Positions 1-8,483 of a stretch of 64,000 nt of DNA are shown piece after piece. Positions within the stretch are counted from its first letter, which is position 1; every line of letters begins with the position of its first letter. The translations under genes were made by a program, and so were the position numbers. Origin of the DNA: Bacteroidales bacterium (GTDB taxonomy: Bacteria > Bacteroidota > Bacteroidia > Bacteroidales > VadinHA17); the NCBI GenBank assembly GCA_022865305.1, contig JALHSP010000119.1, forward strand, positions 43,053 through 107,052. Direction: 5' to 3'. The notes under the pieces were generated by a model. The model had not been told where the DNA came from, did not search any database, and saw nothing but the letters and a program-made list of their open reading frames with translations.

Positions 1-510
1 GGTAACGGATATTATTATGGGCCTATTATTGCCTTGCCGAGAATAGGGAAAAACGGAAATACCATAAAGGTATATAAGCTCCGAACTATGCATCCATACT
101 CAGAATATATACAGGATTATATTTACACGGTACATGATCTCCAGGACGGGGGCAAATTCAAGGATGACTTTCGCATAACATCCTGGGGATCTGTTTGTAG
201 AAAAATTTGGCTTGATGAGCTGCCCACATTCATCAATTTATTTGAAGGTAATATGAAGCTTGTCGGGGTAAGGCCGTTAAGTAAACATTATTTTGAACTT
301 TATAATAAAGAGGTTCAGGATAGAAGAATTAACTATAAACCCGGGCTTGTCCCTCCATATTATGCTGATATGCCGGCGGATCTCGATAGTATTCAGGCGT
401 CAGAAATGAAATATCTCGATTCGTACGATAATCATCCTTTGCTGACTGATGTAAGGTATTTCTTTAAATCGTGGTGGAATATTTTATTTCACCATGCAAG
501 AAGTAGATAA
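1..510 (+). CDS. Bacterial sugar transferase, C-terminal part (truncated by window edge)
   Basis: The reading frame is open from base 1, so this is the 3' part of a longer gene; the ORF track's TTG start at 34 is only the first start-like codon. The visible protein matches the C-terminal half of the polyprenyl-phosphate sugar-1-phosphate transferase family (PF02397): KVYKLRTMH, a downstream RITSWGSVCRK stretch, the DELPTFINLFEGNMKLVGVRP block and the GLVPPYY region. Such enzymes load the first sugar phosphate onto undecaprenyl phosphate at the inner membrane for exopolysaccharide or capsule. The last 40 residues are more diverged than in the WcaJ type. Nearby UpxY and UDP-glucuronate decarboxylase genes fit the end of a polysaccharide locus. 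The N-terminal membrane segments lie outside the window. Confidence 0.85.
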   Translation, partial: GNGYYYGPIIALPRIGKNGNTIKVYKLRTMHPYSEYIQDYIYTVHDLQDGGKFKDDFRITSWGSVCRKIWLDELPTFINLFEGNMKLVGVRPLSKHYFELYNKEVQDRRINYKPGLVPPYYADMPADLDSIQASEMKYLDSYDNHPLLTDVRYFFKSWWNILFHHARSR

Positions 511-668
511 AAACTCAATCAATGTCATGATGTTTCTTATAATGGCAACTCCCGAAATTGAGAAAATCATAAATCAGTAAAAAGTTAAAACGCTGGTATG
601 GAAGTTATCAGGCGTAAGTGGCGAATAGATCCCCTGAATCATACTGTTAATTAATCTGTTACTTTTTA
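511..668. other. Short convergent intergenic region
   Basis: This is the space between the rightward sugar transferase and the leftward antiterminator gene. It is AT-rich. I see no clear hairpin terminator, RNA gene or ORF in it. Confidence 0.5.
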
Positions 669-1247
669 TTATTTCTTCCGTAAAAAAGTGACAGGTATTG
701 TTAATACTATATTTTGTTCAAGCTTTTCAATACGCACAATCACTCTGTTTTTCCCTCCTATTTTAATGAGCTCCCCCGTAAGTCCGATGAGAGATCCGTT
801 GATAACTTCGACATTATCCCCCGGGGCAAATTTTTCAGAGGAGATCTCAATATCCGCATCACTATTGACTATTAATCGCAGATTATCTATCTGATTCTGC
901 GGTATCGAAGCAGGTTTTCCCTCAAAAGCGACAAACCTTACAACACCCTGGGTGGTATATACTTTAGGGAAATCAACAGGAACAACTTTTACAAAGACAT
1001 AGGATGACAGTAATGGTTTTTCGACAAGTTTTTTCCTGTCACTCCATCTTCGGTAAGTTTTATGAAGAGGAAGAAAGGTTTCAATGCCTGAGTCTAGCAG
1101 ACGTTCATTAACCTGTTTTTCAGCTCTCGGATGTGTATAAATGGCGTACCATTTGGGGGGAGTATGCTTTCTTAGTATTATTCTGGCTTTCTCCTCTTCC
1201 GAATTGATTATGATTGTCATTGACATTGATTCTAAAAATGGATCCAA
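669..1247 (-). CDS. UpxY/NusG-family transcription antiterminator
   Basis: The protein has a NusG N-terminal domain (WYAIYTHPRAEKQVNERL, then SSYVFVKV and TTQGVVRFV) and a C-terminal KOW region (FAPGDNVEVINGSLIGLTGEL). Its 192-aa length fits the specialised NusG paralogues that Bacteroidota use to read through long capsule/exopolysaccharide operons (UpxY type; RfaH-like role on RNA polymerase). The first Met is used here; Met8 or Met10 are equally possible because the NusG fold only begins near residue 30. The gene faces the sugar transferase tail rather than preceding it, so its target operon may be elsewhere or may once have been adjacent. Family assignment is strong; the regulated operon is unknown. 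Confidence 0.85.
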   Translation of the reverse strand: MDPFLESMSMTIIINSEEEKARIILRKHTPPKWYAIYTHPRAEKQVNERLLDSGIETFLPLHKTYRRWSDRKKLVEKPLLSSYVFVKVVPVDFPKVYTTQGVVRFVAFEGKPASIPQNQIDNLRLIVNSDADIEISSEKFAPGDNVEVINGSLIGLTGELIKIGGKNRVIVRIEKLEQNIVLTIPVTFLRKK

Positions 1248-1523
1248 AGATAATAAAAAGCTATTGGATTTTCTGGCTCCCTCCGGTCGCCTGTCTTGAG
1301 GTCCTTACTTTTTGCTCTGAGTAACTACTTCTGTATTCTTTATGCCTTTCAGACTGTCTTGTTCCGCGATGCGGAACTGTCCTGCTCTCCCGGGTTAATT
1401 GCTTTAAGTCCAAAGATGGAGTAAAGCGACAGACAGCGCCCCGATGGGGGCAAGACTGCAGTATTACCTAAAAACGTTTATTTCATTAAAAACCTGCAGG
1501 TTTTTTTATTAAGTAAAAAACTC
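1248..1523. other. Intergenic region with GC-rich repeat-like sequence and a hairpin
   Basis: About 280 bp between divergent genes, and clearly more GC-rich than its surroundings. A perfect 7-bp stem (GTTCCGC, loop GAT, GCGGAAC) lies at 1361-1377. The segment starting near 1275 (GGTCGCCTGTCTTGAGGTCC) resembles the segment at 13297-13315, suggesting a shared dispersed repeat. No ORF with coding character is seen. Promoters for the leftward antiterminator should lie here, but I cannot assign a clear box. Confidence 0.45.
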
Positions 1524-1531
1524 TACCTTTG
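1524..1531 (+). promoter_or_regulatory. Bacteroidota -7 box for the DksA-like gene
   Basis: TACCTTTG matches TAnnTTTG and lies 23 bp before the ATG at 1555. A T-rich stretch about 19 bp upstream (near 1500-1507) is the likely -33 element. Confidence 0.55.
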
Positions 1532-1554
1532 CCGGAAATTATAAATCTTATACC

Positions 1555-1932
1555 ATGGCTGAAAAGACAAGATATTCGGATGATGAGCTTGATGAATTCA
1601 GGCAGATCATCCTTGCGAAGCTGGATAAAGCCAAGAAAGATTATGAAATACTTAAATCCAGTATAACTCACGAAGAGAGTAATGATACTATGGATACTTC
1701 CCCTACTTTTAAAGTTCTGGAAGAAGGTGCAACAACCCTGTCAAAAGAGGAAGCTGGCAGACTGGCACAGCGTCAGTTGAAATTCATACAACACCTGCAG
1801 GCTGCACTGGTACGTATTGAAAACAAAACCTACGGCATTTGCCGGGAAACAGGAAAGCTTATTTCAAAGGAGAGACTCAGAGCTGTCCCTCATGCTACAC
1901 TATGTATTGATGCCAAGATGAAGCAGAAATAA
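1555..1932 (+). CDS. DksA/TraR-family regulator lacking the zinc cysteine pairs
   Basis: The 125-aa protein has a helical N-terminal part and the family C-terminus YGICRETGKLISKERLRAVPHATLC. In DksA/TraR this region is a C4 zinc finger (CxxC ... CxxC). Here only one Cys of each pair remains (CRET and CIDA), so a normal C4 site cannot form. Loss of zinc cysteines is common in Bacteroidota homologues, so this is probably a functional variant rather than a broken gene. The expected role is binding in the RNA polymerase secondary channel and modulating the stringent response. It has its own TAnnTTTG promoter and a rho-independent terminator just downstream, so it is monocistronic. Confidence 0.8.
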   Translation: MAEKTRYSDDELDEFRQIILAKLDKAKKDYEILKSSITHEESNDTMDTSPTFKVLEEGATTLSKEEAGRLAQRQLKFIQHLQAALVRIENKTYGICRETGKLISKERLRAVPHATLCIDAKMKQK

Positions 1933-1991
1933 CGGCGCAAAGGCATAAGGGCTTAACGGCACAAAGGCTAAGAAAATATTCTAATATAAAT

Positions 1992-2017
1992 CGCCTCAGA
2001 AATGGGGCGTTTTTTTT
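1992..2017 (+). terminator. Rho-independent terminator after the DksA-like gene
   Basis: Stem CGCCTC / GGGGCG (six pairs, one T-G wobble) with loop AGAAAT is followed directly by eight T residues. Confidence 0.75.
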
Positions 2018-2031
2018 GCCATAATTTTATT

Positions 2032-2126
2032 GTTCATTTCTTTTGCTTGCCCAAAAGAAATGAACCAAAGAAAAGGGCAGCCTCAAATCTTTTTTGGTTC
2101 ATTTTTTGGGCGAGCAAAAAATGAAC
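2032..2126. repeat. Large imperfect inverted repeat (intergenic palindrome)
   Basis: GTTCATTTCTTTTGCTTGCC at the left end pairs with GGGCGAGCAAAAAATGAAC at the right end. An inner pair (CCCAAAAGAAATGAACC and GGTTCATTTTTTGGG) can form an alternative stem. Elements of this shape recur between genes in Bacteroidota. It lies between the 3' ends of two convergent genes and may also act as a leftward terminator. Confidence 0.65.
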
Positions 2127-2135
2127 TTAGATCTT

Positions 2136-3074
2136 TTAAGCTTTAAGTTGTTCTTTAAAATATTCAATTGTCTTTCCTAGTCCGTCCTCAAGCCTTACAA
2201 CTGGTTTCCATTTTAACTCTTTCACCGCAAGTGAAATATCCGGTTTCCGTTGTTTCGGATCATCCTCCGGAAGAGGCAGATATACAATTTTTGATTTTGA
2301 TCCTGTCATCCCGATGATTGTCTGTGCCAGCTCACCGACTGAAATTTCAGCAGGATTACCAAGGTTAACAGGTCCTGTGAAGCTGTCAGGAGTACCCATC
2401 AGCTTAATCAAACCGTCTGTCAGATCGTCAATATACTGAAAACTGCGTGTATGAGATCCATTACCGAAAATTGTCAGATCATCTCCCTTAAGCGCCTGGA
2501 CAATAAAATTCGAAACCACCCTGCCGTCATTGGGGTGCATTCTCGGACCATATGTATTAAAGATCCTTGCAATCTTGATCCTTACTTTATTCTGGATATG
2601 GTAATTCATGAAAAGTGTTTCTGCACATCTCTTTCCTTCATCATAGCATGCTCTCGGTCCGAGAGTGTTAACATTGCCCCAGTAACTTTCAGGCTGAGGA
2701 TGTACCGACGGATCTCCATAGATCTCGCTTGTCGATGCCAGAAGTACTTTCGATCTGGTTCTCTTAGCCAGGCCGAGAGTATTAATGGATCCCATCACCG
2801 AGGTCTTAATTGTTTTGATCCCATTGTACTGGTAGTGTACCGGGGATGCAGGACATGCGAGGTTATAGATCTCATCCGTTTCTATAAATATAGGCATTGT
2901 GATATCATGCCTGATAATTTCAAAATAGTGGTTATCAAGCAGATGAATAATATTCATCTTTGAACCTGTAAAATAGTTATCAAGACAGATCACCTCATTT
3001 CCCAGATCAAGGAGCCGCTCGCAAAGATGTGATCCGATAAATCCGGCTCCGCCGGTAACGAGAATGCGTTTCAT
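2136..3074 (-). CDS. UDP-glucuronate decarboxylase (UDP-xylose synthase)
   Basis: This is an extended short-chain dehydrogenase of 312 aa. The N-terminal Rossmann motif is [11 protein letters not shown], the UXS-typical RHDI and [11 protein letters not shown] blocks follow, the catalytic pair is in CYDEGKR (YxxxK), and [22 protein letters not shown] and RSFQYIDDL complete the signature. The enzyme converts UDP-glucuronic acid to UDP-xylose (NAD-dependent oxidation, decarboxylation, re-reduction), supplying pentose for surface polysaccharide. The ATG start at 3074 gives a Rossmann motif starting at residue 4. Context with the sugar transferase and UpxY genes supports a polysaccharide role. Confidence 0.93.
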   Translation of the reverse strand: MKRILVTGGAGFIGSHLCERLLDLGNEVICLDNYFTGSKMNIIHLLDNHYFEIIRHDITMPIFIETDEIYNLACPASPVHYQYNGIKTIKTSVMGSINTLGLAKRTRSKVLLASTSEIYGDPSVHPQPESYWGNVNTLGPRACYDEGKRCAETLFMNYHIQNKVRIKIARIFNTYGPRMHPNDGRVVSNFIVQALKGDDLTIFGNGSHTRSFQYIDDLTDGLIKLMGTPDSFTGPVNLGNPAEISVGELAQTIIGMTGSKSKIVYLPLPEDDPKQRKPDISLAVKELKWKPVVRLEDGLGKTIEYFKEQLKA

Positions 3075-3094
3075 AATTGTTGTATAGTTTATTA

Positions 3095-3102
3095 CAAATG
3101 TA
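3095..3102 (-). promoter_or_regulatory. -7 box for the UDP-glucuronate decarboxylase gene
   Basis: CAAATGTA on the top strand reads TACATTTG on the bottom strand (TAnnTTTG), 20 bp before the ATG at 3074. Confidence 0.5.
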
Positions 3103-3170
3103 AAGAAAAGAGTTGTTACTATATAACGAAACAGATTGCTTCGTCGACAAAGAAGGACGAAGCAATCCGA

Positions 3171-3479
3171 TCATGTATTTAGGGTTGAACTTAAATCCAT
3201 CCAATCTGGATTCATCTTGCATATGAGGTCTATTTTTTTCTTCCTGCTCCCCCCTTTAATCTGTTTCTCTCTCTTTATTGCTTCACTGATAGCTTCAAAA
3301 CCCTCATAATAAACCAGTTTACTTATATTGTATCGTGCAGAGAAACTTCCAGAATGCATTTTAAGCTTATGTTGGATTACCCTTTCCTTAAGATTACTTG
3401 TTACACCAGTATAAAGTACTGAATTATTATGATTTGTCAATATATAGACAGATCCCTTCATTTTTGATTTGTAAGTCAT
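3171..3479 (-). CDS. GIY-YIG nuclease-domain protein
   Basis: A small 102-aa single-domain protein. SVYILTNHNNSVLYTGVTSNL is the GIY-YIG core (VYI ... YTG), LKERVIQHK provides the conserved Arg, and EAIKREKQIKGGSRKKK is the typical ending with the Glu. The first ATG is used, but Met7 (MKGSVYIL) is an equally good start. These short proteins are found in many copies in Bacteroidota genomes and have no established cellular role. They belong to the nuclease superfamily that includes UvrC and homing enzymes. Confidence 0.85.
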   Translation of the reverse strand: MTYKSKMKGSVYILTNHNNSVLYTGVTSNLKERVIQHKLKMHSGSFSARYNISKLVYYEGFEAISEAIKREKQIKGGSRKKKIDLICKMNPDWMDLSSTLNT

Positions 3480-3493
3480 AATGTGTTCTCCCC

Positions 3494-3508
3494 CTCACCC
3501 AGTCACCC
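3494..3508. repeat. 15-nt arm of an inverted repeat flanking ileS
   Basis: CTCACCCAGTCACCC here is the exact reverse complement of GGGTGACTGGGTGAG at 7065-7079, on the other side of ileS. Both copies sit in C/T-rich (or G/A-rich) low-complexity intergenic sequence. Confidence 0.6.
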
Positions 3509-3538
3509 TGTCTCCCCCTCGCCTTCCAGCCCCCTCAA

Positions 3539-6500
3539 TTAATTATTTCGGGAAACGACAATCTTAACAATAACATCATCAATTTCAACTTCCCGGATAT
3601 TATTACCAGAAAAAGAATTGACCAGGTTAACTGTCGTTGCCAGTGTCTGAGATCCAATATAAGAAGCATGCCGTTTCACAGCTTCACGGACAAAATCATG
3701 ATCTTCGATATTAACCGTTATCTTATCTGTGACATCATACCCGTTTTCCTTCCTTATATTCTGTATCCTGTTTACAAACTCCCTGGCAATACCTTCATAA
3801 CGAAGCTCTTCAGTTACTGTAATATCCAGTGCCACGGTAAGCTTTCCATCATTCGCTACCTGCCATCCCGGTATGTCTTCGGAGATGATTTCAACATCTT
3901 CAAGCGTAAGAGCTACCCGCTGACCATTTATATCAATCTGATGCGTCCCGCTATTTTCAAAAGCAGTAATTTCATCCTGTCCAAGTGACATAACAGCATT
4001 GCTTATCTCTTTCATAAGTTTACCATAACGGGGCCCGAGAGTTTTGAAGTTGGGCTTTATTTTTTTGACGAGAACTGCTGATGTGTCATCAATATATTCA
4101 ACCTCTTTTACATTAACTTCAGCAAGCACAAGGTCTTTAACCGCCTCAAACTTTGCTTTAAATGACTTATCAGGGACCGGTATCATTATTTTTGCCAGGG
4201 GCTGACGCACCCTTATGCTCACTTTTCTTCTCAGACCAAGGATCATTGAAGAAATTTTCTGTGCAATATCCATCCTATCCTCGAGATTTTTATCTATCAG
4301 GCTCTCATCATGCTCAGGGAAGATGGCCAAATGAACTGATTCCTCGTTATGTCTCCCGGTGGTGTTATTAAGGTCACGGAAGAGCTGATCCATATAAAAA
4401 GGAGCAAGAGGTGCTGCAAGCCTGCTGACTGTTTCGAGACAGGCGAAGAGTGTCTGGTAAGCAGCAATTTTGTCATTATCATAATCCCCTCCCCAGTAGC
4501 GTTTCCTGTTCAGCCGGACGTACCAGTTGCTCAGGTTCTCCGTGACAAAATCCTGGATAGCACGACCTGCGCGTGTAAGATCGTAATCCTCATAACATTT
4601 CCTAACCTCCCTGACCAGGGAGTTAAGGAGCGATATTATCCAGCGATCAATTTCCGGTCTCATATTTACCAGAATATCTCTTTCAGTAAACCTGAAGTTA
4701 TCAACGTTGGCATAGAGGGCGAAAAAGGAATATGTATTGTAAAGTGTCCCGAAGAATTTCCGTCTTACCTCATCGATACCTGCCATATCGAACTTAAGAT
4801 TATCCCAGGGCTGAGCGTTTGTGAGCATGTACCAGCGCAGCGGATCTGAGCCGTATTCCTCAATTGTGGTGAAAGGATCAACTGCATTCCCGAGACGTTT
4901 CGACATCTTATTGCCGTTCTTATCAAGAACCAGTCCGTTCGAGATGATATTTTTAAAGGCAACTGAATCGGAGATCATTGTAGCAATTGCATGCAAAGTA
5001 AAAAACCATCCTCTCGTCTGGTCAACACCCTCGGCAATATAGTCTGCCGGGAACATATCATGAAAATTCTCCTTATTTTCAAAAGGATAATGAGCCTGGG
5101 CGTAAGGCATGGCACCGGAATCAAACCAGACATCTATCAGGTCGGGCTCGCGGAACATTTTTTTGCCTTTCGGGCTTACAAGAACTATTTCATCGACATA
5201 TGGTCTGTGCAGGTCAAACTTCTCATAGTTTTCCTGTGAATTATCACCGGGAACAAAATTTTCGAGAGGATTCTTTTTCATGAATCCTGCTTTTACTGAT
5301 TTTTCAATTTCAGTTTTCAGTTCATGAGCTGAGCCTATGCACATTTCTTCCTTACGGTCTTCTGTAACCCATATTGGCAAGGGGGTTCCCCAGAAACGTG
5401 TGCGGGAGAGATTCCAGTCTACCAGATTTTCAAGCCATTTACCGAACCTTCCGGTACCTGTTGACTGAGGCTTCCAGTTAATAGTATTATTCAGTTCAAT
5501 CATACGTTCGCGGAAAGCGGTTGTACGGATGAACCATGCATCAAGCGGGTAATACAAAACAGGTTTGTCGGTTCTCCAGCAATGGGGATAGCTGTGAATC
5601 TGCTTCTCAATCCTGAAAACCTTTCCCTGCTGCTTCAGCATTACTACAATGTCGACATCGATTGTTTCGCTTCCTTCAGGAATTGATGCATCATATTCAT
5701 TTTTGACCGGCCGGGCTTCAAAGTCTTTATATGTACTGATGTTAACTCTGTCTTTTACAAATCTGTCATCAAGGTCAGCTATCGGAACCATGTACCCTTT
5801 TTTATCAACCATTGGGCCGAAAGAACCGTCTTTTCTTTTAACGATCATGGGAGGTATCCCGAATTCTTTACTGATGCGATAGTCGTCAGCGCCAAAAGTA
5901 GGAGCAATATGAACGATGCCTGTACCATCTTCAGTGGTAACAAATTCGCCGGTAACAACTTTAAATGCTCCCGGATCAGGCTTAACCCAGTCAATAAGTT
6001 GCTCATAGTTAATACCATGAAGCTTTCTGCCCGGAAATTCTTCCAGGATTTTATAAGGTAGCTTTTTGTTACCTGTTTTATAATCCGAAAGCTCTCCTGC
6101 AGAGTCCGAGTCGGGAAACATTGCTTTGAGAAGATCTTTAGCAATGATAACAGTGACCGGATTGCCGGAATATGGATTGAAGCTCCTTACCTTTATATAT
6201 ATGATATCTTCACCCACAGCCAGAGCTGTGTTCGATGGCAGGGTCCAGGGAGTGGTTGTCCATGCCATCATGTGAACAGTGTCGGTATCAATATTTTTAA
6301 ACAGAAACTCAGATTTTTTGTCACGGATAAGCTTAAAGAGAGCGATACAGGTTGTATCTTTTACATCCCGGTAACATCCGGGAAGGTTTAATTCGTGGGA
6401 GCTTAATCCTGTACCTGCCGCTGGTGAGTATGGCTGTATAGTGTAACCCTTGTACAAATATCCTTTTGAATAAAGCTGCTTCAGCAACCACCAGAGAGTC

Positions 6501-6979
6501 TCTATATACCGACTGTCATAAGTTACATAAGGGTGATCCATGTTAATCCAGTAGCCCATTTTACGTGTAAGGTCTTCCCAGAGATCGGTATACCTCATCA
6601 CATCTGTACGACAGGCTTTGTTGAAATCCTCAATCGATATTTTTTCTGTTCCGATATCCTCTTTCGTTATACCCAGTGCCTGTTCCACTCCAAGCTCGAT
6701 CGGCAGCCCATGTGTATCCCATCCTGCTTTGCGTTTTACTTCAAATCCGCATTGTGTCTTGAAACGGCAGATTGCATCCTTGATTGTGCGGGCCATCACG
6801 TGATGAATGCCGGGTATTCCGTTTGCAGAAGGAGGACCTTCAAAAAATACAAATTCACCTTTATCATTCAGCTCCCGGACACTTTTATGGAAAGTATCAT
6901 TCTCATCCCAAATCTTCAGAATGTCTTTGTTTATCTGCGAAAGATCAAGAGTTTTATATTCAGGAAACCGTTTCCCCAT
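3539..6979 (-). CDS. ileS: Isoleucyl-tRNA synthetase
   Basis: Class I aminoacyl-tRNA synthetase that attaches isoleucine to tRNA-Ile in the cytoplasm. The N-terminal catalytic block FFEGPPSANGIPGIHHVMART contains a HIGH-equivalent (GIHH) followed by the long CP1 editing region (TTPWTLPSNTALAV and DDGTGIVHIAP-like segments). The second ATP motif is GNKMSKRLGN (KMSKS class). The anticodon-binding domain and an extended C-terminus follow. The length (1146 aa) and degenerate HIGH resemble the longer, eukaryote-like IleRS type often found in Bacteroidota, which in other species tends to be mupirocin-tolerant; that property is inference. It is a single-gene unit with a TAnnTTTG box upstream. Confidence 0.97.
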   Translation of the reverse strand: MGKRFPEYKTLDLSQINKDILKIWDENDTFHKSVRELNDKGEFVFFEGPPSANGIPGIHHVMARTIKDAICRFKTQCGFEVKRKAGWDTHGLPIELGVEQALGITKEDIGTEKISIEDFNKACRTDVMRYTDLWEDLTRKMGYWINMDHPYVTYDSRYIETLWWLLKQLYSKGYLYKGYTIQPYSPAAGTGLSSHELNLPGCYRDVKDTTCIALFKLIRDKKSEFLFKNIDTDTVHMMAWTTTPWTLPSNTALAVGEDIIYIKVRSFNPYSGNPVTVIIAKDLLKAMFPDSDSAGELSDYKTGNKKLPYKILEEFPGRKLHGINYEQLIDWVKPDPGAFKVVTGEFVTTEDGTGIVHIAPTFGADDYRISKEFGIPPMIVKRKDGSFGPMVDKKGYMVPIADLDDRFVKDRVNISTYKDFEARPVKNEYDASIPEGSETIDVDIVVMLKQQGKVFRIEKQIHSYPHCWRTDKPVLYYPLDAWFIRTTAFRERMIELNNTINWKPQSTGTGRFGKWLENLVDWNLSRTRFWGTPLPIWVTEDRKEEMCIGSAHELKTEIEKSVKAGFMKKNPLENFVPGDNSQENYEKFDLHRPYVDEIVLVSPKGKKMFREPDLIDVWFDSGAMPYAQAHYPFENKENFHDMFPADYIAEGVDQTRGWFFTLHAIATMISDSVAFKNIISNGLVLDKNGNKMSKRLGNAVDPFTTIEEYGSDPLRWYMLTNAQPWDNLKFDMAGIDEVRRKFFGTLYNTYSFFALYANVDNFRFTERDILVNMRPEIDRWIISLLNSLVREVRKCYEDYDLTRAGRAIQDFVTENLSNWYVRLNRKRYWGGDYDNDKIAAYQTLFACLETVSRLAAPLAPFYMDQLFRDLNNTTGRHNEESVHLAIFPEHDESLIDKNLEDRMDIAQKISSMILGLRRKVSIRVRQPLAKIMIPVPDKSFKAKFEAVKDLVLAEVNVKEVEYIDDTSAVLVKKIKPNFKTLGPRYGKLMKEISNAVMSLGQDEITAFENSGTHQIDINGQRVALTLEDVEIISEDIPGWQVANDGKLTVALDITVTEELRYEGIAREFVNRIQNIRKENGYDVTDKITVNIEDHDFVREAVKRHASYIGSQTLATTVNLVNSFSGNNIREVEIDDVIVKIVVSRNN

Positions 6980-7021
6980 AGGATCAGCAAGGAATTGAAA
7001 GTGGAAATATTAAAAACGGGG

Positions 7022-7029
7022 CAAATATA
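7022..7029 (-). promoter_or_regulatory. ileS: -7 box for ileS
   Basis: CAAATATA on the top strand is TATATTTG on the bottom strand, 42 bp upstream of the ileS ATG. I see no T-box leader or other structured leader in the short 5' region. Confidence 0.45.
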
Positions 7030-7064
7030 CTAAAAAGAGGAATAGGATGTATAATTAATAGATA

Positions 7065-7165
7065 GGGTGACTGGGTGAGAGGGAGAGGGTCAGGGTATCA
7101 CTCCTTGATCTCTCAATTTTCCCTCCTCTCCCAATCTCCCAGTCTCCCCCTCACCCCTTCTCCCC
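7065..7165. repeat. Low-complexity G/A- and C/T-rich intergenic repeat
   Basis: GGGTGACTGGGTGAGAGGG runs into a C/T-rich half (CCCTCCTCTCCCAATCTCCC and onward) that is roughly its complement, giving an imperfect large hairpin. The first 15 nt are exactly inverted at 3494-3508. Confidence 0.5.
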
Positions 7166-7222
7166 ATCCTTTCCTTTATGTTGCTTTTATTTATTATTTT
7201 TACGGACAGTACCAATAATATT

Positions 7223-7924
7223 ATGCAAAAACTTGTCATACTAACCGGCGCTGGCATGAGCTCTGAAAGCGGTATTAAAACTTTCAGAGAATCAGGCGGA
7301 CTGTGGGAAGAATATGATGTTAATGAAGTGGCAACACCAATGGCATGGTGGAAAAACAGGGAGCTTGTTTTGCGCTTTTACAATGAGAGAAGAACCCAGC
7401 TGGCAGGTAGTGAACCAAATGAAGGACACAAAGGTATTGCCTCGCTGGAAAAATATTTTGATGTTCATGTAATCACCCAGAACATTGATAATCTGCACGA
7501 ACGCGCCGGAAGCACAAAGATTCTCCATCTGCATGGAGAACTGACAAAAGCCAGAAGCACTGCTGATCCATCGCTTATTTATGATATAGGCTATAAAGAG
7601 ATTAAAAACGGAGATCTGTGTGAAAAAGGAAGCCAGCTGCGCCCTCACATTGTCTGGTTCGGTGAGGCGGTGCCTATGATGGACGAAGCAGTAAGGATCA
7701 CCTCTGATGCTGATATTTTCGTGGTTGTGGGCTCTTCCCTGAATGTATACCCTGCTGCCGGACTTATCGGCTATGCACCGGAAAAAGCCTCACTCTGGCT
7801 AATAGATCCTAATGATGTATATGTTCCGCTTTACAGAAAAATTGAAATAATTAAAGAAAAAGCTTCTGCCGGAGTAGCTATTCTTACCTCCCGGTTGTTA
7901 AATATTTATGGAATCAAAAATTAG
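7223..7924 (+). CDS. Sir2-family NAD-dependent protein deacylase (class III, zinc-cysteine poor)
   Basis: Sirtuin motifs in order: LTGAGMSSESGIKTFR (NAD binding), FYNERRTQL (the Tyr-x-x-Arg pair that in CobB/SIRT5 accepts succinyl-lysine), TQNIDNLHERAG, HLHGEL with the catalytic His, RPHIVWFGE, and VVGSSLNVYPAAGL. ATG 7223 is chosen because the fold begins immediately (MQKLVILTGAG); the upstream TTG-type start in the ORF track would add 15 hydrophobic residues. The structural zinc module normally has four Cys after HLHGEL; here only one Cys (DLCEKG) is present, so zinc binding is unlikely. The 3' end overlaps ubiX by 17 bp, implying co-translation. Confidence 0.9.
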   Translation: MQKLVILTGAGMSSESGIKTFRESGGLWEEYDVNEVATPMAWWKNRELVLRFYNERRTQLAGSEPNEGHKGIASLEKYFDVHVITQNIDNLHERAGSTKILHLHGELTKARSTADPSLIYDIGYKEIKNGDLCEKGSQLRPHIVWFGEAVPMMDEAVRITSDADIFVVVGSSLNVYPAAGLIGYAPEKASLWLIDPNDVYVPLYRKIEIIKEKASAGVAILTSRLLNIYGIKN

Positions 7925-8483
7925 AAAAATAATTCTTGCCATAACTGGTGCCAGCGGATCATTATATGCCAAACTGCTGCTTGAAAAGCTTGTCAGACTG
8001 AAGACCCCTCCTGCAGAGATTGCATTGGTGCTTTCCGATACTGCCAGAGAGATCTGGGAGAATGAAACGGGCAGCAAATTCAGAGCAGCAAAGCCAGTGA
8101 AAGTATATGATAATAACAGCTATTATGCACCATTTGCCTCAGGATCATCCCGTTATGACACAATGATCATATGTCCGGCATCGATGGGCACCATTGGCCG
8201 GATAGCAAACGGTACTTCCGATGATCTTATCTGCCGGGCAGCAGATGTTATTCTTAAGGAAAAAAGAATGCTGATAATTGTTCCTCGCGAGACACCATAT
8301 AATCTCATCCATTTAAGAAACATGGAAACTCTCACACTTGCAGGAGCAATTATATGTCCTGCCACTCCTTCATTTTACAGCAAACCAGAAACGATTGATG
8401 ATCTGGCGTTAACTGTTGTAGAAAGAATAGTCTCCCTTGCAGGTTTTGAAGCAGATACTTACAGGTGGATGGAAAATGATTGA
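7908..8483 (+). CDS. ubiX: UbiX-family flavin prenyltransferase
   Basis: AITGASGSLYAKLLLEKL is the N-terminal FMN-binding signature. CPASMGTIGRIANGTSDDLICRAADV and RMLIIVPRETPYNLIHLRNM are the hallmark UbiX blocks, and APA-like PATPSFYSKPETIDDL closes the fold. The enzyme makes prenylated FMN from dimethylallyl phosphate, the cofactor of UbiD-type decarboxylases in quinone or aromatic-acid metabolism. No ubiD is visible in the window. The gene overlaps the sirtuin upstream (17 bp) and the next gene downstream (8 bp), so the three form one operon. Confidence 0.92.
   Translation: MESKIRKIILAITGASGSLYAKLLLEKLVRLKTPPAEIALVLSDTAREIWENETGSKFRAAKPVKVYDNNSYYAPFASGSSRYDTMIICPASMGTIGRIANGTSDDLICRAADVILKEKRMLIIVPRETPYNLIHLRNMETLTLAGAIICPATPSFYSKPETIDDLALTVVERIVSLAGFEADTYRWMEND

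Noticed and set aside
2451-2963. 170-aa rightward ORF
   Set aside because: Lies entirely antisense to the UDP-glucuronate decarboxylase gene, with low-complexity Cys/Ile-rich translation; a shadow.
4349-4849. 166-aa rightward ORF (and similar ones at 6533-7033)
   Set aside because: Antisense to ileS, which is certain by motif content; no independent coding signal.
6980-7064. T-box leader for ileS
   Set aside because: The leader between the putative promoter and the start is about 40 nt, too short, and no T-box core is seen.
3494-7079. ileS carried on a composite transposon
   Set aside because: The flanking inverted copies are only 15 nt in low-complexity sequence, with no transposase and no target duplication.
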